Assembly: GCF_035818675.1 (NCBI RefSeq)
Contig: NZ_JAYKZZ010000007.1
Location: 62,001-126,000, forward strand
Direction: 5' to 3'
DNA from: Parapedobacter flavus
GTDB lineage: Bacteria; Bacteroidota; Bacteroidia; Sphingobacteriales; Sphingobacteriaceae
Length of the DNA: 64,000 nt
Positions 1-7,619 of the stretch are shown here, piece after piece. Within the stretch, counting starts at the first letter, position 1. Each line of letters starts with the position of its first letter. Under the pieces are notes generated by a model. That model was not told the origin of the DNA and did not search any database. It was given only the letters and a program-made list of their open reading frames with translations. The position numbers were made by a program, and so were the translations under genes.

Positions 1-506
1 TTAACAACGCCGGAGTTGAAGGGATCGTAAGTCCCATTATCGATTATCCGGAAGAAGCCTTCGATAAATTAATCAGCGTCAATGTAAAGGGCGTTTGGCT
101 GGGCATCAAGTATGTTTTGCAGGAAATGAATGACGGCGGCAGTATCATTAATATGTCTTCCGTTGCAGGCTTGATAGGATTTGAATCCATGAGTGCGTAC
201 GTAGCCAGTAAACATGCGGTTATTGGTATTACCCGCACCGCTGCGCTTGAAGTGGCTTCCCGGGGTATTCGCGTTAATACTATCCATCCCTCGCCAGTAG
301 ACAACAGGATGATGCGTTCGCTGGAAGAAGGATATGCTCCTGGGGCGGGGGAAAAGGCCAAAAAATCATTCGAAGCTTCCATTCCGATGAAAAGATATGC
401 AACAAACGATGATATTGCCAAGGGTGTCCTGTTTTTGGCGTCGGATGATAGTAAATTCATTACCGGTACGAAACTGGTGGTGGATGGTGGAATGACCATG
501 GCTTAG
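1..506 (+). CDS. SDR-family oxidoreductase, 5' end outside the window
   Basis: The reading frame is open from base 3 and begins inside the conserved NNAG motif, so the Rossmann nucleotide-binding start (TGxxxGIG) lies upstream of the window. The catalytic serine region (INMSSVAG) and the YVASK tetrad (Tyr and Lys of Y-x3-K) are present, as is the usual C-terminal ending GTKLVVDGGMTMA. It is therefore the C-terminal two thirds of a classical short-chain dehydrogenase/reductase acting on a hydroxyl or keto group with NAD(P). The substrate cannot be told. The next feature downstream is a gene remnant on the other strand, so a rearrangement junction lies just beyond the stop codon. Confidence 0.9.
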   Translation, partial: NNAGVEGIVSPIIDYPEEAFDKLISVNVKGVWLGIKYVLQEMNDGGSIINMSSVAGLIGFESMSAYVASKHAVIGITRTAALEVASRGIRVNTIHPSPVDNRMMRSLEEGYAPGAGEKAKKSFEASIPMKRYATNDDIAKGVLFLASDDSKFITGTKLVVDGGMTMA

Positions 507-519
507 GATCTTCCGCTAA

Positions 520-645
520 CTAATGGTCGTTTGATGGCTCAATGACGGCAATGGAGAGATTGGGCTGTTTGCGCTTGTGCTGAGCGGCAACCATAATGCC
601 TGCCGTGCCTCCTCCGATAATCAATATTTGATAATGCGATTCCAT
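520..645 (-). pseudogene. 41-codon N-terminal stub of a sulfide:quinone oxidoreductase-like flavoprotein
   Basis: Read on the minus strand, an ATG opens a 41-codon frame beginning MESHYQILIIGGGTAGIMVA, the FAD-binding dinucleotide fold GGGTAG of type II NADH dehydrogenase/SQR-like enzymes. It continues to AVIEPSNDH and then stops. In complete members of the family I know this segment continues EPS..HYYQP and on for about 400 residues, so all substrate and quinone domains are missing. The frame ends 14 bp from the stop of the convergent SDR gene, which looks like a deletion junction. The neighbouring sulfur-oxidation genes make an SQR assignment sensible, but 41 residues cannot exclude a related flavoprotein. 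A functional miniprotein is unlikely. Confidence 0.7.
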
Positions 646-769
646 GTTGAACGGGATCAAGTTATCGTGTTAAAGAAATATAGGTGCGATTGTCATCTGG
701 CGCAGTTCTCACGCATCTGGTTCTTCTGAAAATAAGATACTCCGATTTGATGCGGGGGGCGCTATTCGA

Positions 770-1066
770 TCACCGGTTTTCATTCAATAATCGCTCCAGC
801 TCATGAGCGGGAAATACCCCCGATTGACGCCATTTGACAGCGCCGTTTTTGAATATCATCAGCGTAGGTACCCCTCGGATTTGGTATTGCCCTGCTAGCT
901 GCGGATTTTTATTCACGTCGATCTTGATAATCGCTGCGGTGTCACCGATGCGTTGTTTCACTTCTTCCAGAATGGGCGCCTGTATGTGGCAGGGACCACA
1001 CCATGTGGCAAAAAAGTCGACCAAGACCGGCTTGTCGCCATTAATCAATTCTTGAAATTTATTCAT
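770..1066 (-). CDS. thioredoxin
   Basis: The 98-residue protein has the canonical active site WCGPC (Cys23 and Cys26) followed by the thioredoxin fold and the cis-proline loop RGVPTLMIF. It is cytoplasmic, with no signal peptide. The open frame extends upstream to 1156, but the ATG at 1066 gives the standard thioredoxin start, and the longer version would overlap the upstream DUF2892 gene. It lies 7 bp downstream of that gene and is probably cotranscribed with it. In this context it may reduce persulfides or disulfides produced by the dioxygenase-rhodanese encoded next door; that role is inferred from position. Confidence 0.9.
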   Translation of the reverse strand: MNKFQELINGDKPVLVDFFATWCGPCHIQAPILEEVKQRIGDTAAIIKIDVNKNPQLAGQYQIRGVPTLMIFKNGAVKWRQSGVFPAHELERLLNENR

Positions 1067-1073
1067 ATTCGAT

Positions 1074-1307
1074 TCAGTTAACTTCTTCGTATTCAACATT
1101 TGTTTTGCAGGATGGTTTATGCTTCGGCGGGCGTACCGTACAGCCGCCTGCACCACACCCTACGTTGAACAGCGCCAGCGCAGCGAATGCGCCTCCCATT
1201 ACCGTGAGCGGTATGATATTGCCGCGTAAGCCTTCTACGACAATTAAAATACCCAATGCCAGCCGTATCACGCGCATCGGGTTCCAGTTTGTTAGTAATG
1301 TTCTCAT
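1074..1307 (-). CDS. DUF2892 (YgaP-type transmembrane domain) membrane protein
   Basis: This small protein (77 residues from the ATG at 1307) has the DUF2892 signature: NPMRVIRLALG, then two short hydrophobic hairpin helices and a Cys/Gly-rich turn (NVGCGAGGC). In other bacteria this domain is fused to, or encoded beside, rhodaneses (YgaP). In-frame ATGs also lie at 1319 and 1328, but the -7 element ends at 1330, so the 1307 or 1319 start is more likely than the longer frames. Its promoter carries one of the three palindromic sites described below. It precedes thioredoxin by 7 bp and probably shares its mRNA. Confidence 0.8.
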   Translation of the reverse strand: MRTLLTNWNPMRVIRLALGILIVVEGLRGNIIPLTVMGGAFAALALFNVGCGAGGCTVRPPKHKPSCKTNVEYEEVN

Positions 1308-1329
1308 CGTTTTATCCATTGAATTCATA

Positions 1330-1373
1330 CAAAGATGGCTATTTCTAGTTGGGGCGCGAGTGACTTTAGTCAC
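1330..1373 (-). promoter_or_regulatory. Promoter with GTGAC-N4-GTCAC operator for the DUF2892-thioredoxin unit
   Basis: GTGACTTTAGTCAC occupies 1360-1373 and has perfect 5-bp arms. On the minus strand a -7-like element CATCTTTG (consensus TANNTTTG, one mismatch) lies at 1330-1337. Exactly 22 bp separate them, so the palindrome takes the place of the -33 element, the geometry of a class II Crp/Fnr activator site. The same arrangement recurs at 4137-4181 and 5019-5063. Binding by the Crp/Fnr protein encoded at 5088-5726 is inferred. Confidence 0.65.
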
Positions 1374-1562
1374 GGTTGGTTGTTCCGTCTGGCTGCCCGC
1401 GGTGCTGTAGTTCCAGGTCGGTCGTTAGTCTTTCGCTGAACCGATACCGGCCGGTAAACCGGAACCAAGTATTCGTGGGGGTCTGTCCCGACAGCGCGGT
1501 AGGGCAGACCAACAGGCAAATTACGGGCAACAGGTATCCCTAATGATAATTCGCAATATTCA

Positions 1563-2957
1563 TTATTGAGTGATGACCGGTTGGCTTTTGCTCCGCCACT
1601 GGGACATGCCACCCGAGAAGTTCTGTACATCCTTGAAACCATGGGCTGCCAGTACAGACTGGGCAATGGCTGCACGTGCACCGCTTTGGCAGTGGATGAC
1701 CAGTTGTTTGTTCCGATACAGTTGATCCAGGTGGTCGGCAATCGTACCGACAAACAGGTTGATGGCACCCGGTATGTGCCCCACCGCGTACTCGGTAGCA
1801 TTGCGTACGTCTACCACCTGTACATCGTCCCGACCAAGCAACGACTTGAACGTATCGATGTCGATGATGTCGCGCGTTTCCAGTGCAATTCCGAGGTCTT
1901 CCTCGCCGGATATATACCCAAGGATGTTGTCCATGCCGATACGCATGAGCTTACGGGTCAGGTCTTCGACTTGGGCATCATCGGCCACAAGCACGAGCTG
2001 CTCGTCATATCCGACCAGCCAGCCTACCCAGGTAGCAAATGATTGGCTGTTTTCGATGCTGAGGCTCCCAGGTATGGCCCCAGAGGCATGTAGATCTTTC
2101 GGTCGGGCGTCAATGACACGGGCACCACCGCGGTATGCCGACAGGAATTGGTCTTTCGTGAATTTGGGGTGCCGCGGTACTTCGGTCAGCAAGGGGCGAT
2201 CCACCTTGTTGAGCCTTTTCATCACAGCAAAATACTTCGGCGGCTCGGGCTGGCCCGTCAGTAGGTAATCGGTAAACGCTCGTTCATCGCTTTCGAAACG
2301 GAATGCCCAGTTCCGTATCAACTCATAGCCCACGGTGGTGCCGGGTACCGCGCCGAGTGCCTTGCCGCAGGCCGATCCGGCACCGTGTCCCGGCCATACC
2401 TGCACATAGGGGGGAAGGCTGCTGAATTTCGTCAGCGACTGGAACAGTTGGTGTGCGCCGATGTCTTGTGTACCCACCAATCCTGCCGCTTTTTCCAGAA
2501 GGTCCGGACGACCGATGTCGCCCACGAAGACAAAATCGCCCGTGAAGAGCATGATCGGCTCATCCGTGGCCGGATGATCACGCAGTAGAAAGCTGATGCT
2601 CTCCGGTGTATGTCCAGGCGTGTGGATGATGTCCAGGGTGAGGTTGCCCACTTTGATCGCACTGCCTTCCCGCAGTCCCTTGTGTGCGAATTGGTACTGC
2701 CAGTCCGGGCCGCCCTCGTCCGAAAGGTACATCGTCGCCCCCGTCAGTGCCGCGAGCTCGCGTGTGCCGGAAAGGAAATCTGCATGGATATGCGTTTCCG
2801 TGACGTGCGTAATACGAAGTCCGTTCTGTTTTGCGATGTTAAGGTATGTATCCACATCGCGCTTAGCGTCGATAACGATGGCCTCGCCAGTCGCCTGGCA
2901 TCCAATCAGGTAGCTGCCCTGGGCGAGTGATTGATCATAAATGTGTTGAAAAAACAT
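1563..2957 (-). CDS. Persulfide dioxygenase-rhodanese fusion (CstB-like)
   Basis: The 464-residue protein has three parts. Residues 1-250 form a metallo-beta-lactamase-type persulfide dioxygenase with HIHAD (His56, His58, Asp60), His116, Asp141 and His191. Residues 265-360 form a rhodanese-like domain that lacks the active-site Cys loop. Residues 375-464 form an active rhodanese with the loop CQSGAR (Cys423). The order dioxygenase, dead rhodanese, live rhodanese is that of staphylococcal CstB, which oxidises protein or low-molecular-weight persulfide and yields thiosulfate. The domain reading is direct; the CstB-like chemistry is by family analogy. It follows the two YeeE/YedE genes after 46 bp and is probably in their operon, with no SQR left to feed it. 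Confidence 0.9.
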   Translation of the reverse strand: MFFQHIYDQSLAQGSYLIGCQATGEAIVIDAKRDVDTYLNIAKQNGLRITHVTETHIHADFLSGTRELAALTGATMYLSDEGGPDWQYQFAHKGLREGSAIKVGNLTLDIIHTPGHTPESISFLLRDHPATDEPIMLFTGDFVFVGDIGRPDLLEKAAGLVGTQDIGAHQLFQSLTKFSSLPPYVQVWPGHGAGSACGKALGAVPGTTVGYELIRNWAFRFESDERAFTDYLLTGQPEPPKYFAVMKRLNKVDRPLLTEVPRHPKFTKDQFLSAYRGGARVIDARPKDLHASGAIPGSLSIENSQSFATWVGWLVGYDEQLVLVADDAQVEDLTRKLMRIGMDNILGYISGEEDLGIALETRDIIDIDTFKSLLGRDDVQVVDVRNATEYAVGHIPGAINLFVGTIADHLDQLYRNKQLVIHCQSGARAAIAQSVLAAHGFKDVQNFSGGMSQWRSKSQPVITQ

Positions 2958-3003
2958 AGCTTTTTAGTTAATTGAAAATTGACAATTCAAATGGTCTTTT
3001 CCA

Positions 3004-3504
3004 TTAATGCGGCAAGTCATCCCGTAATCTACCGTAAATCCAGGTGCCCGCGATCGCACTGAGCAGCACGATGGCTACCACGGTAGCACCTGTGCCGATC
3101 TGGACAAACAAGGGGCCTGGACAAGCACCGGTGAGACCCCAGCCTAAGCCGAAGATCACTCCGCCGTAAATCTGCCCTTTGTTGAATTTTTTCGGTGTAA
3201 ACGTGATGGGTTCGCCGTATATGGTTTTGATGTGAAACTTCTTGATCAACCAAACGGATAGGATACCCACCACCACCGCCGACCCGATGATCCCATACAT
3301 GTGGAACGATTGCAGGCGGAACATTTCCTGGATGCGGAACCAGCTGATGACCTCGGCTTTCACAAAGACAATCCCGAATAGGATGCCCACGATCAGGTAC
3401 TTCATGTTGTGATACCATTTGTGTTGCAGTTGCGATTCATTGATGCACATGGTATCCTGTGTGCGTATTTCGAAATCCGTATGCTTTATTGGTGAATTAT
3501 TCAT
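3004..3504 (-). CDS. YeeE/YedE-type (DUF6691-like) membrane protein, second half of a split thiosulfate-type transporter
   Basis: This 166-residue protein has about four hydrophobic segments and the family loops GLGWGLTGACPGPLFVQIG, with a conserved Cys in the pore motif. YeeE/YedE transporters import thiosulfate in characterised bacteria and often occur as two adjacent half-size genes in sulfur-oxidation clusters. It starts 6 bp after the stop of the other half. The first 35 residues are polar and may not be in the membrane; an internal ATG would remove most of them. Transport of thiosulfate or another sulfur species is inferred from the family and the operon. Confidence 0.85.
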   Translation of the reverse strand: MNNSPIKHTDFEIRTQDTMCINESQLQHKWYHNMKYLIVGILFGIVFVKAEVISWFRIQEMFRLQSFHMYGIIGSAVVVGILSVWLIKKFHIKTIYGEPITFTPKKFNKGQIYGGVIFGLGWGLTGACPGPLFVQIGTGATVVAIVLLSAIAGTWIYGRLRDDLPH

Positions 3505-3510
3505 TAGCTG

Positions 3511-4071
3511 TTATCCTAAAATAAATGGTAGAAATAGATTGGCCATTAAAAACCCGCCGACCATAAAGCAGACGGTCGCTACGACCGAGGGCCATTGCAG
3601 GGTACTTAACCCCATGATGGCATGTCCGCTGGTGCACCCACCGGCATAGCGGGAGCCGAAACCGACGAGGAATCCGCCACCGACCATCATGATGAGGCCT
3701 TTCGCCGACAACAGGTAATCCCAGCTGTAGAGCTGTTTCGGCACCATGCTGGAATAGTCGTTGATGCCATATCCGGCGAGTTCATTAACTAAGGCAGGAT
3801 TGACCACAACGGGGTTAGGATCTGCCAGTAGCCAGGTGGCGATGGCTCCGCCACCAAATGCGCCGATGACAAAAAAGAGATTCCAGAACTCCTTTCTATA
3901 GTCGTATCTAAAGAATTTGATGTTCGAAGGAAAGCACGTTGCACAGGCATGGCGCAGATTGGCCGAGATGCCGAAGTGCTTGTTGCCAAGAACCAGGAGT
4001 GTGGGGACCGTGAGACCCACCAACGGGCCTGCGATATACCACGGCCACGGTTGTTTCAACCATTCAATCAT
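3511..4071 (-). CDS. YeeE/YedE family membrane protein, first half of the pair
   Basis: The 186-residue integral membrane protein carries the pore motif SRYAGGCTSGHAIMG, whose Cys is the conserved substrate-relay residue of YeeE/YedE proteins. Its N-terminus (LVGLTVPTLLVLGNKHFGIS) is typical of the longer partner of the split pair. It leads an operon with the second YeeE/YedE gene and the persulfide dioxygenase-rhodanese. A consensus -7 element and a palindromic operator lie 66-110 bp upstream, so sulfur uptake and persulfide oxidation appear to be coordinately controlled. Confidence 0.9.
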   Translation of the reverse strand: MIEWLKQPWPWYIAGPLVGLTVPTLLVLGNKHFGISANLRHACATCFPSNIKFFRYDYRKEFWNLFFVIGAFGGGAIATWLLADPNPVVVNPALVNELAGYGINDYSSMVPKQLYSWDYLLSAKGLIMMVGGGFLVGFGSRYAGGCTSGHAIMGLSTLQWPSVVATVCFMVGGFLMANLFLPFILG

Positions 4072-4136
4072 AAGCGTTCGTTGATTTTTTCATTATACAT
4101 GTTGTTTGTGAATTCGTATAAAATCGCGTCATTGTA

Positions 4137-4181
4137 CAAAGATATCGATAGCAGCCGCCTCGATTCAGTGACTTCTGTCAC
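4137..4181 (-). promoter_or_regulatory. Promoter with GTGAC-N4-GTCAC operator for the YeeE/YedE-dioxygenase operon
   Basis: On the minus strand TATCTTTG (4137-4144) matches the Bacteroidota -7 consensus TANNTTTG perfectly. The palindrome GTGACTTCTGTCAC is at 4168-4181. The gap is 23 bp, within 1 bp of that at the other two sites. No TTG -33 element is at the usual distance, which fits a promoter that depends on an activator. The regulator's identity is inferred. Confidence 0.7.
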
Positions 4182-4196
4182 GTTCGGCTATGATGG

Positions 4197-4991
4197 TTAA
4201 AGAAAAAGTTCGTTGATGAGGATATAGATGCTCATGAAAAGCACAAACCACCCAAACCCCTTTTGCAGCTTGTGACCGGATACCTTGCCGGAAATCCCGT
4301 TGCCTGCGTAAAACCCCAGGATGGCCAAGCCGGTAACGGCAATCAAAAACGGCCATTCGATAGGTATATTGACTACATCGCCGGTGAATCCAATGAGGGA
4401 TTTGGCCGCGATAATCAACAAAGAAGTGCCAACCGCCTTTTTCATGGACAATTTGCCCAGCAGTACGAGAGCAGGAATGATAAGGAACCCGCCACCGGCG
4501 CCTACCAGACCGGTAAGTGTGCCGACCAGCATTCCTTCCAAAAGGATCATCGGATAATTATAGCGGATTTCAGCATCGTCCGCGCAGTCCTTACAAGGCC
4601 TTTTCCGGATCATGGAGATGGAAGCTGCAAACATCATTATGGCGAACAACAGCATGATAGCCATGGGTTTGCCAAAGGCAAAATCGCCGATGGTAAAGAC
4701 GGTATCCGGGATTGCGGGAACCAGGTATTTGCGCGTGGCGTATACAGCTGCAATGGCGGGAGTGCCGAATAGGAAGGCCGTCTTGATGTCCACCAAACCC
4801 TTGCGGTATTTGGGCCATGCACCTACGAGACTAGTAGCCCCCACAATGAATAGCGAATAGGCGGTAGCCGTAATGGGCGGGAGTCCAAAAAGATAGACCA
4901 ATACAGGTAGGGTGAGTATGGAGCCGCCGCCACCGATAAGGCCCAGGGCAATGCCAATAAACAATGAAGCGAAATAACCGACAATTTCCAT
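4197..4991 (-). CDS. TauE/SafE family sulfite exporter-like permease
   Basis: The 264-residue protein has about eight hydrophobic helices and two pseudo-repeats with glycine-rich turns (GLIGGGGSILTLPVL near residue 20 and GLVGAGGGFLIIPALVLL near residue 160), the TauE/SafE pattern. Family members export sulfite or sulfonates. The cytoplasmic loop contains RPCKDCADDAE, a Cys pair that could sense or bind a metal or sulfur. Export of sulfite formed by persulfide oxidation would fit the neighbouring genes. It has its own promoter and palindromic operator, separate from the crp-like gene that ends upstream. Confidence 0.9.
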   Translation of the reverse strand: MEIVGYFASLFIGIALGLIGGGGSILTLPVLVYLFGLPPITATAYSLFIVGATSLVGAWPKYRKGLVDIKTAFLFGTPAIAAVYATRKYLVPAIPDTVFTIGDFAFGKPMAIMLLFAIMMFAASISMIRKRPCKDCADDAEIRYNYPMILLEGMLVGTLTGLVGAGGGFLIIPALVLLGKLSMKKAVGTSLLIIAAKSLIGFTGDVVNIPIEWPFLIAVTGLAILGFYAGNGISGKVSGHKLQKGFGWFVLFMSIYILINELFL

Positions 4992-5018
4992 TTTTGCGAC
5001 TGTTGAAAGTAACTACCG

Positions 5019-5063
5019 CAAAGGTCGGTCATGGTAAAGCCTATGGTCGGTGACCACGGTCAC
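5019..5063 (-). promoter_or_regulatory. Promoter with GTGAC-N4-GTCAC operator for the TauE-like exporter
   Basis: GTGACCACGGTCAC (5050-5063) lies 23 bp upstream of GACCTTTG (5019-5026, minus strand), a -7-like element with one mismatch to TANNTTTG. The exporter ATG is 28 bp further on. The spacing is the same as at the two other sites, which argues against chance. It is between the crp-like gene and its likely target. Confidence 0.65.
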
Positions 5064-5087
5064 ACGGTTCATAGGAAATTGTCACAA

Positions 5088-5726
5088 TCAATCCAGTAGT
5101 TGAATGGAGTTGCGTTGGAGGATTACGCTGCCGTGCTGTTCCATCTTTTTGAGCAGCCGGGAGATTACTTCCCTAGAAGAACTTAAGTCGCGCGCAATTT
5201 GTTGGTGGGTAATATACAGTTCATTGGAACCCTGCTGTCTGCTAAGCTTTTCTAGGTGGTATTCCAGCCGTTCGTCCATGCTTTCGAACGCGATGTGATC
5301 GATGACCTCCAGCAATTCCTCAAAGCGGGAACGGTAGGTTTCCAGGACAAAATAATACCATGTCTTATAGTCCCGCATCAGACCGTCCATCATCGCAATC
5401 GGAACCAACAGTGCCGTTGTGTCTTCGACGGCAGTGGCCAGCACTTCGCTTTTTTCCTGTTTGGTGGCGCATATAATTGATAGTGCACATGCACTGCCCG
5501 GTTCCAAATGGTAAACGAAAAACTCACCTCCGTCGTCCCCTTGCCGGTATACTTTGACGAGTCCCTCAACAATCAGCATAGTGGATTTGAAATACTGTCC
5601 GGTCTGTATCAACTGCTCGCCGGCAGCGAAGGTTTTAAGCTTGCACTGCTCGGTCAATGTATATTTCAGGTCTTTTTCAAACTGATTGAAATGCCGATCC
5701 AGAAAAGTTTTTACGGTCGTTTGCAT
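5088..5726 (-). CDS. Crp/Fnr family transcriptional regulator
   Basis: The 212-residue protein has an N-terminal cyclic-nucleotide-binding-type beta-roll (about residues 15-120, with GDDGGEFFVYHLEPGSACA) and a C-terminal winged helix whose recognition segment is ITHQQIARDLSSSREVISR. It has no cluster of Cys residues like the FeS ligands of Fnr. It does have isolated Cys in the effector domain (for example SACALSIICA), which could be thiol sensors. I chose the ATG at 5726 rather than 5771 because a -7-like element lies at 5785-5792, leaving almost no leader for the longer form. It is the most likely regulator of the three GTGAC-N4-GTCAC promoters next to it. Confidence 0.88.
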   Translation of the reverse strand: MQTTVKTFLDRHFNQFEKDLKYTLTEQCKLKTFAAGEQLIQTGQYFKSTMLIVEGLVKVYRQGDDGGEFFVYHLEPGSACALSIICATKQEKSEVLATAVEDTTALLVPIAMMDGLMRDYKTWYYFVLETYRSRFEELLEVIDHIAFESMDERLEYHLEKLSRQQGSNELYITHQQIARDLSSSREVISRLLKKMEQHGSVILQRNSIQLLD

Positions 5727-5784
5727 TGTTAAGGGATCAATTGATAATGCTTGTATGCGGAATATCGCCAATCAATTATTGATA

Positions 5785-5813
5785 CAAAAGAACGGTTAAT
5801 CAATTGTATTAAC
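5785..5813 (-). promoter_or_regulatory. Probable promoter of the Crp/Fnr gene with an inverted repeat
   Basis: On the minus strand TTCTTTTG (5785-5792) resembles the -7 element. Directly upstream is GTTAAT-N7-ATTAAC (5795-5813), a perfect 6-bp inverted repeat that could be an operator for a different regulator. The GTGAC-N4-GTCAC motif is absent here, so direct autoregulation is not supported. Confidence 0.4.
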
Positions 5814-6099
5814 AAATGCTTGATGGACGCATGATGTCGGAAACGCCCACTTAATTTAACAGGCATGTGGCTGAAGAAAATGCCCGTCAACACCGACGGT
5901 CCTTTGGCAGTAGGTTGAATATACCCAGCATGATCCAGTGGCGGATGGTTGTTTTTTCTACCAGGTGGACCATGTCACCAAAATTTGATCTAATAACGTA
6001 GCCAGCGTTAAGCAAACAAACCGTCCGCTTATACAAACACCTTGCCCTTTACGATGTTTAACCGATCTTGCTTTTCCATGTGTTTCATGGTCCGGATAA
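5814..6099. other. Intergenic region without a recognisable gene
   Basis: The 300-odd bases between the regulator and the recombinase remnant contain no convincing gene. A minus-strand frame open from 6048 to 5887 (54 codons without a clear start) ends EKTTIRHWIMLGIFNLLP and faintly resembles a helix-turn-helix of the excisionase/MerR type. It could be debris of the mobile element that supplied the recombinase, but I cannot identify it. Confidence 0.4.
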
Positions 6100-7405
6100 A
6101 GTGCTGAAACAGACGAGCGGAAACAGTTCACGGCCATGATTTCCTTCGTGAAGAAGTATAGAGGTAAGATATCCTACATCCTTGTGTACAGCCTTGAGCG
6201 CTTCTCGCGCAATGATAATTCTATCTGGCTCACTAATGAGCTGAGGAAACTAGGCATTGAAATTGTCTCCGTAACGCAGCCCATCGATACTTCTAATGCA
6301 TCCGGACAAATGCAGCAGAAGATGCTTTTTTTGTTCGGCGAGTTCGACAACCAGCTGCGTAGACAGAAGTGCATGGCAGGTATAAGGGAGATGCTCCTTC
6401 GCGGAGACTGGCCAACCAAACCACCTCTCGGTTACGATATCATCCGGCAACACGGTAAGCGCAAGATTGTCGCCAATGCCAAGGGTCGGCTCATCCGGCA
6501 GGCATTCGAATGGAAAGCCTATGATAACCTCTCCACGGAGAGTGTTAGGGCAAAGCTTGCCGAAAAAGGGTTTAAGGTCGGCAAACAACATATGTCCAAT
6601 ATCCTGCGGAACCCGTTTTATTGCGGCCTGATGGCGCACAACATGCTGGAAGGTAAGGTGGTGGAAGGTAATCACGAAAGACTGATATCTCGGGAAGTAT
6701 TCCTGAAGGTGAACGGCCTGCTGAAAGAAAACCATCAAGGATACACCGTCAAAGAGGAAAACGCCAATATCCCGCTCAAGCGATTTCTGATTTGCGATCA
6801 TTGCGGAAAGCCCCTCCGCGGCTATATTGTCCAGAAAAAGAATCTACACTATTACAAATGCTGCACAAAAGCCTGCAATAACAACAAAAGCGCAAAGGTT
6901 CTCAACAGCCTTTTTGAAAGGATCCTGGACGCGTTTAAAATCGATAGGGCAACGGATGTTATTGATCTGATAAAGCAGCAGACCGTGGCCGTATTCAATC
7001 AGTTGACCGCCGGTAAGCAAGATGACTACCAACATCTGCAGCAACAGCACCGGGAAATCGTAATCAAGATCAATAGACTCGAGGAGAGATATATCGAAGA
7101 GGAAGTAGGGGGTGAACTGTACCACAAATACCATCAACGATACAACGATGAAAGGAAAGAAATAGAGGAAAAACTGATGACGCTGTCCCGGCAGGTGTCG
7201 AACCTTGATGATAGCATCGGATTCGTTATCAAATTCGCCCTTGAATTGCCTTTAAAGTGGGTTTCTGCCGATTATAACACCAAGCAGCGCATCCAGTTTT
7301 TACTCTTCCCTCAAGGCATTAGGTACAGTAAGAAAACAGATGAAAGTCGAACCTCGAGAATAAATTTGTTGTTTTTGTATATTGCTTATTTTCAGCAAAT
7401 TACAA

Positions 7406-7457
7406 CAAAAAAAGAAAAGAGGCATACCAGAACTGGGTCTGAATTTTGCCTCTTTTT
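7406..7457 (-). terminator. Rho-independent terminator of the tRNA-fMet gene
   Basis: On the minus strand a perfect 10-bp stem, AAAAGAGGCA/TGCCTCTTTT (arms 7447-7456 and 7415-7424), with a 22-nt loop is followed by CTTTTTTTG. It lies 7 bp after the tRNA CCA end. The recombinase frame on the other strand passes through it. Confidence 0.75.
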
Positions 7458-7463
7458 CCACTT

Positions 7464-7539
<76 letters not shown>

Positions 7540-7573
7540 CTGTTTTTTTCAATTCTTTTTCCGAATTGGACTG

Positions 7574-7605
7574 CAAAGATATAATTTGTTTCTTTGCAAA
7601 GCAAA
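7574..7605 (-). promoter_or_regulatory. Promoter of the tRNA-fMet gene
   Basis: On the minus strand TTTG (7602-7605), 20 bp, then TATCTTTG (7574-7581) match both elements of the Bacteroidota promoter. The tRNA 5' end lies 34 bp downstream. Confidence 0.65.
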
Positions 7606-7619
7606 TTAGATTTAAAAAA

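Noticed and set aside
1420..1510. Hairpin GGTCTGtCCC / GGGCAGACC after the dioxygenase-rhodanese gene as a terminator
   Set aside because: The stem has a bulge and no T tract follows on the minus strand, so I do not call a terminator.
1370..1801. 143-codon minus-strand frame spanning the end of the dioxygenase-rhodanese gene and the gap after it
   Set aside because: It overlaps the active-site rhodanese in another frame, has an arginine-rich, low-information product, and no promoter or ribosome site of its own.
5887..6048. 54-codon minus-strand frame with a faint helix-turn-helix look
   Set aside because: No start codon in a suitable place and too short to identify. Listed as possible debris only.
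1..7463. Duplicate of the tRNA-fMet 3' end as the far boundary of an integrated element
   Set aside because: I scanned for CTCGAACC and TGGTAGCGGGG-type sequences to the left and saw no copy. The other end may lie outside the window.
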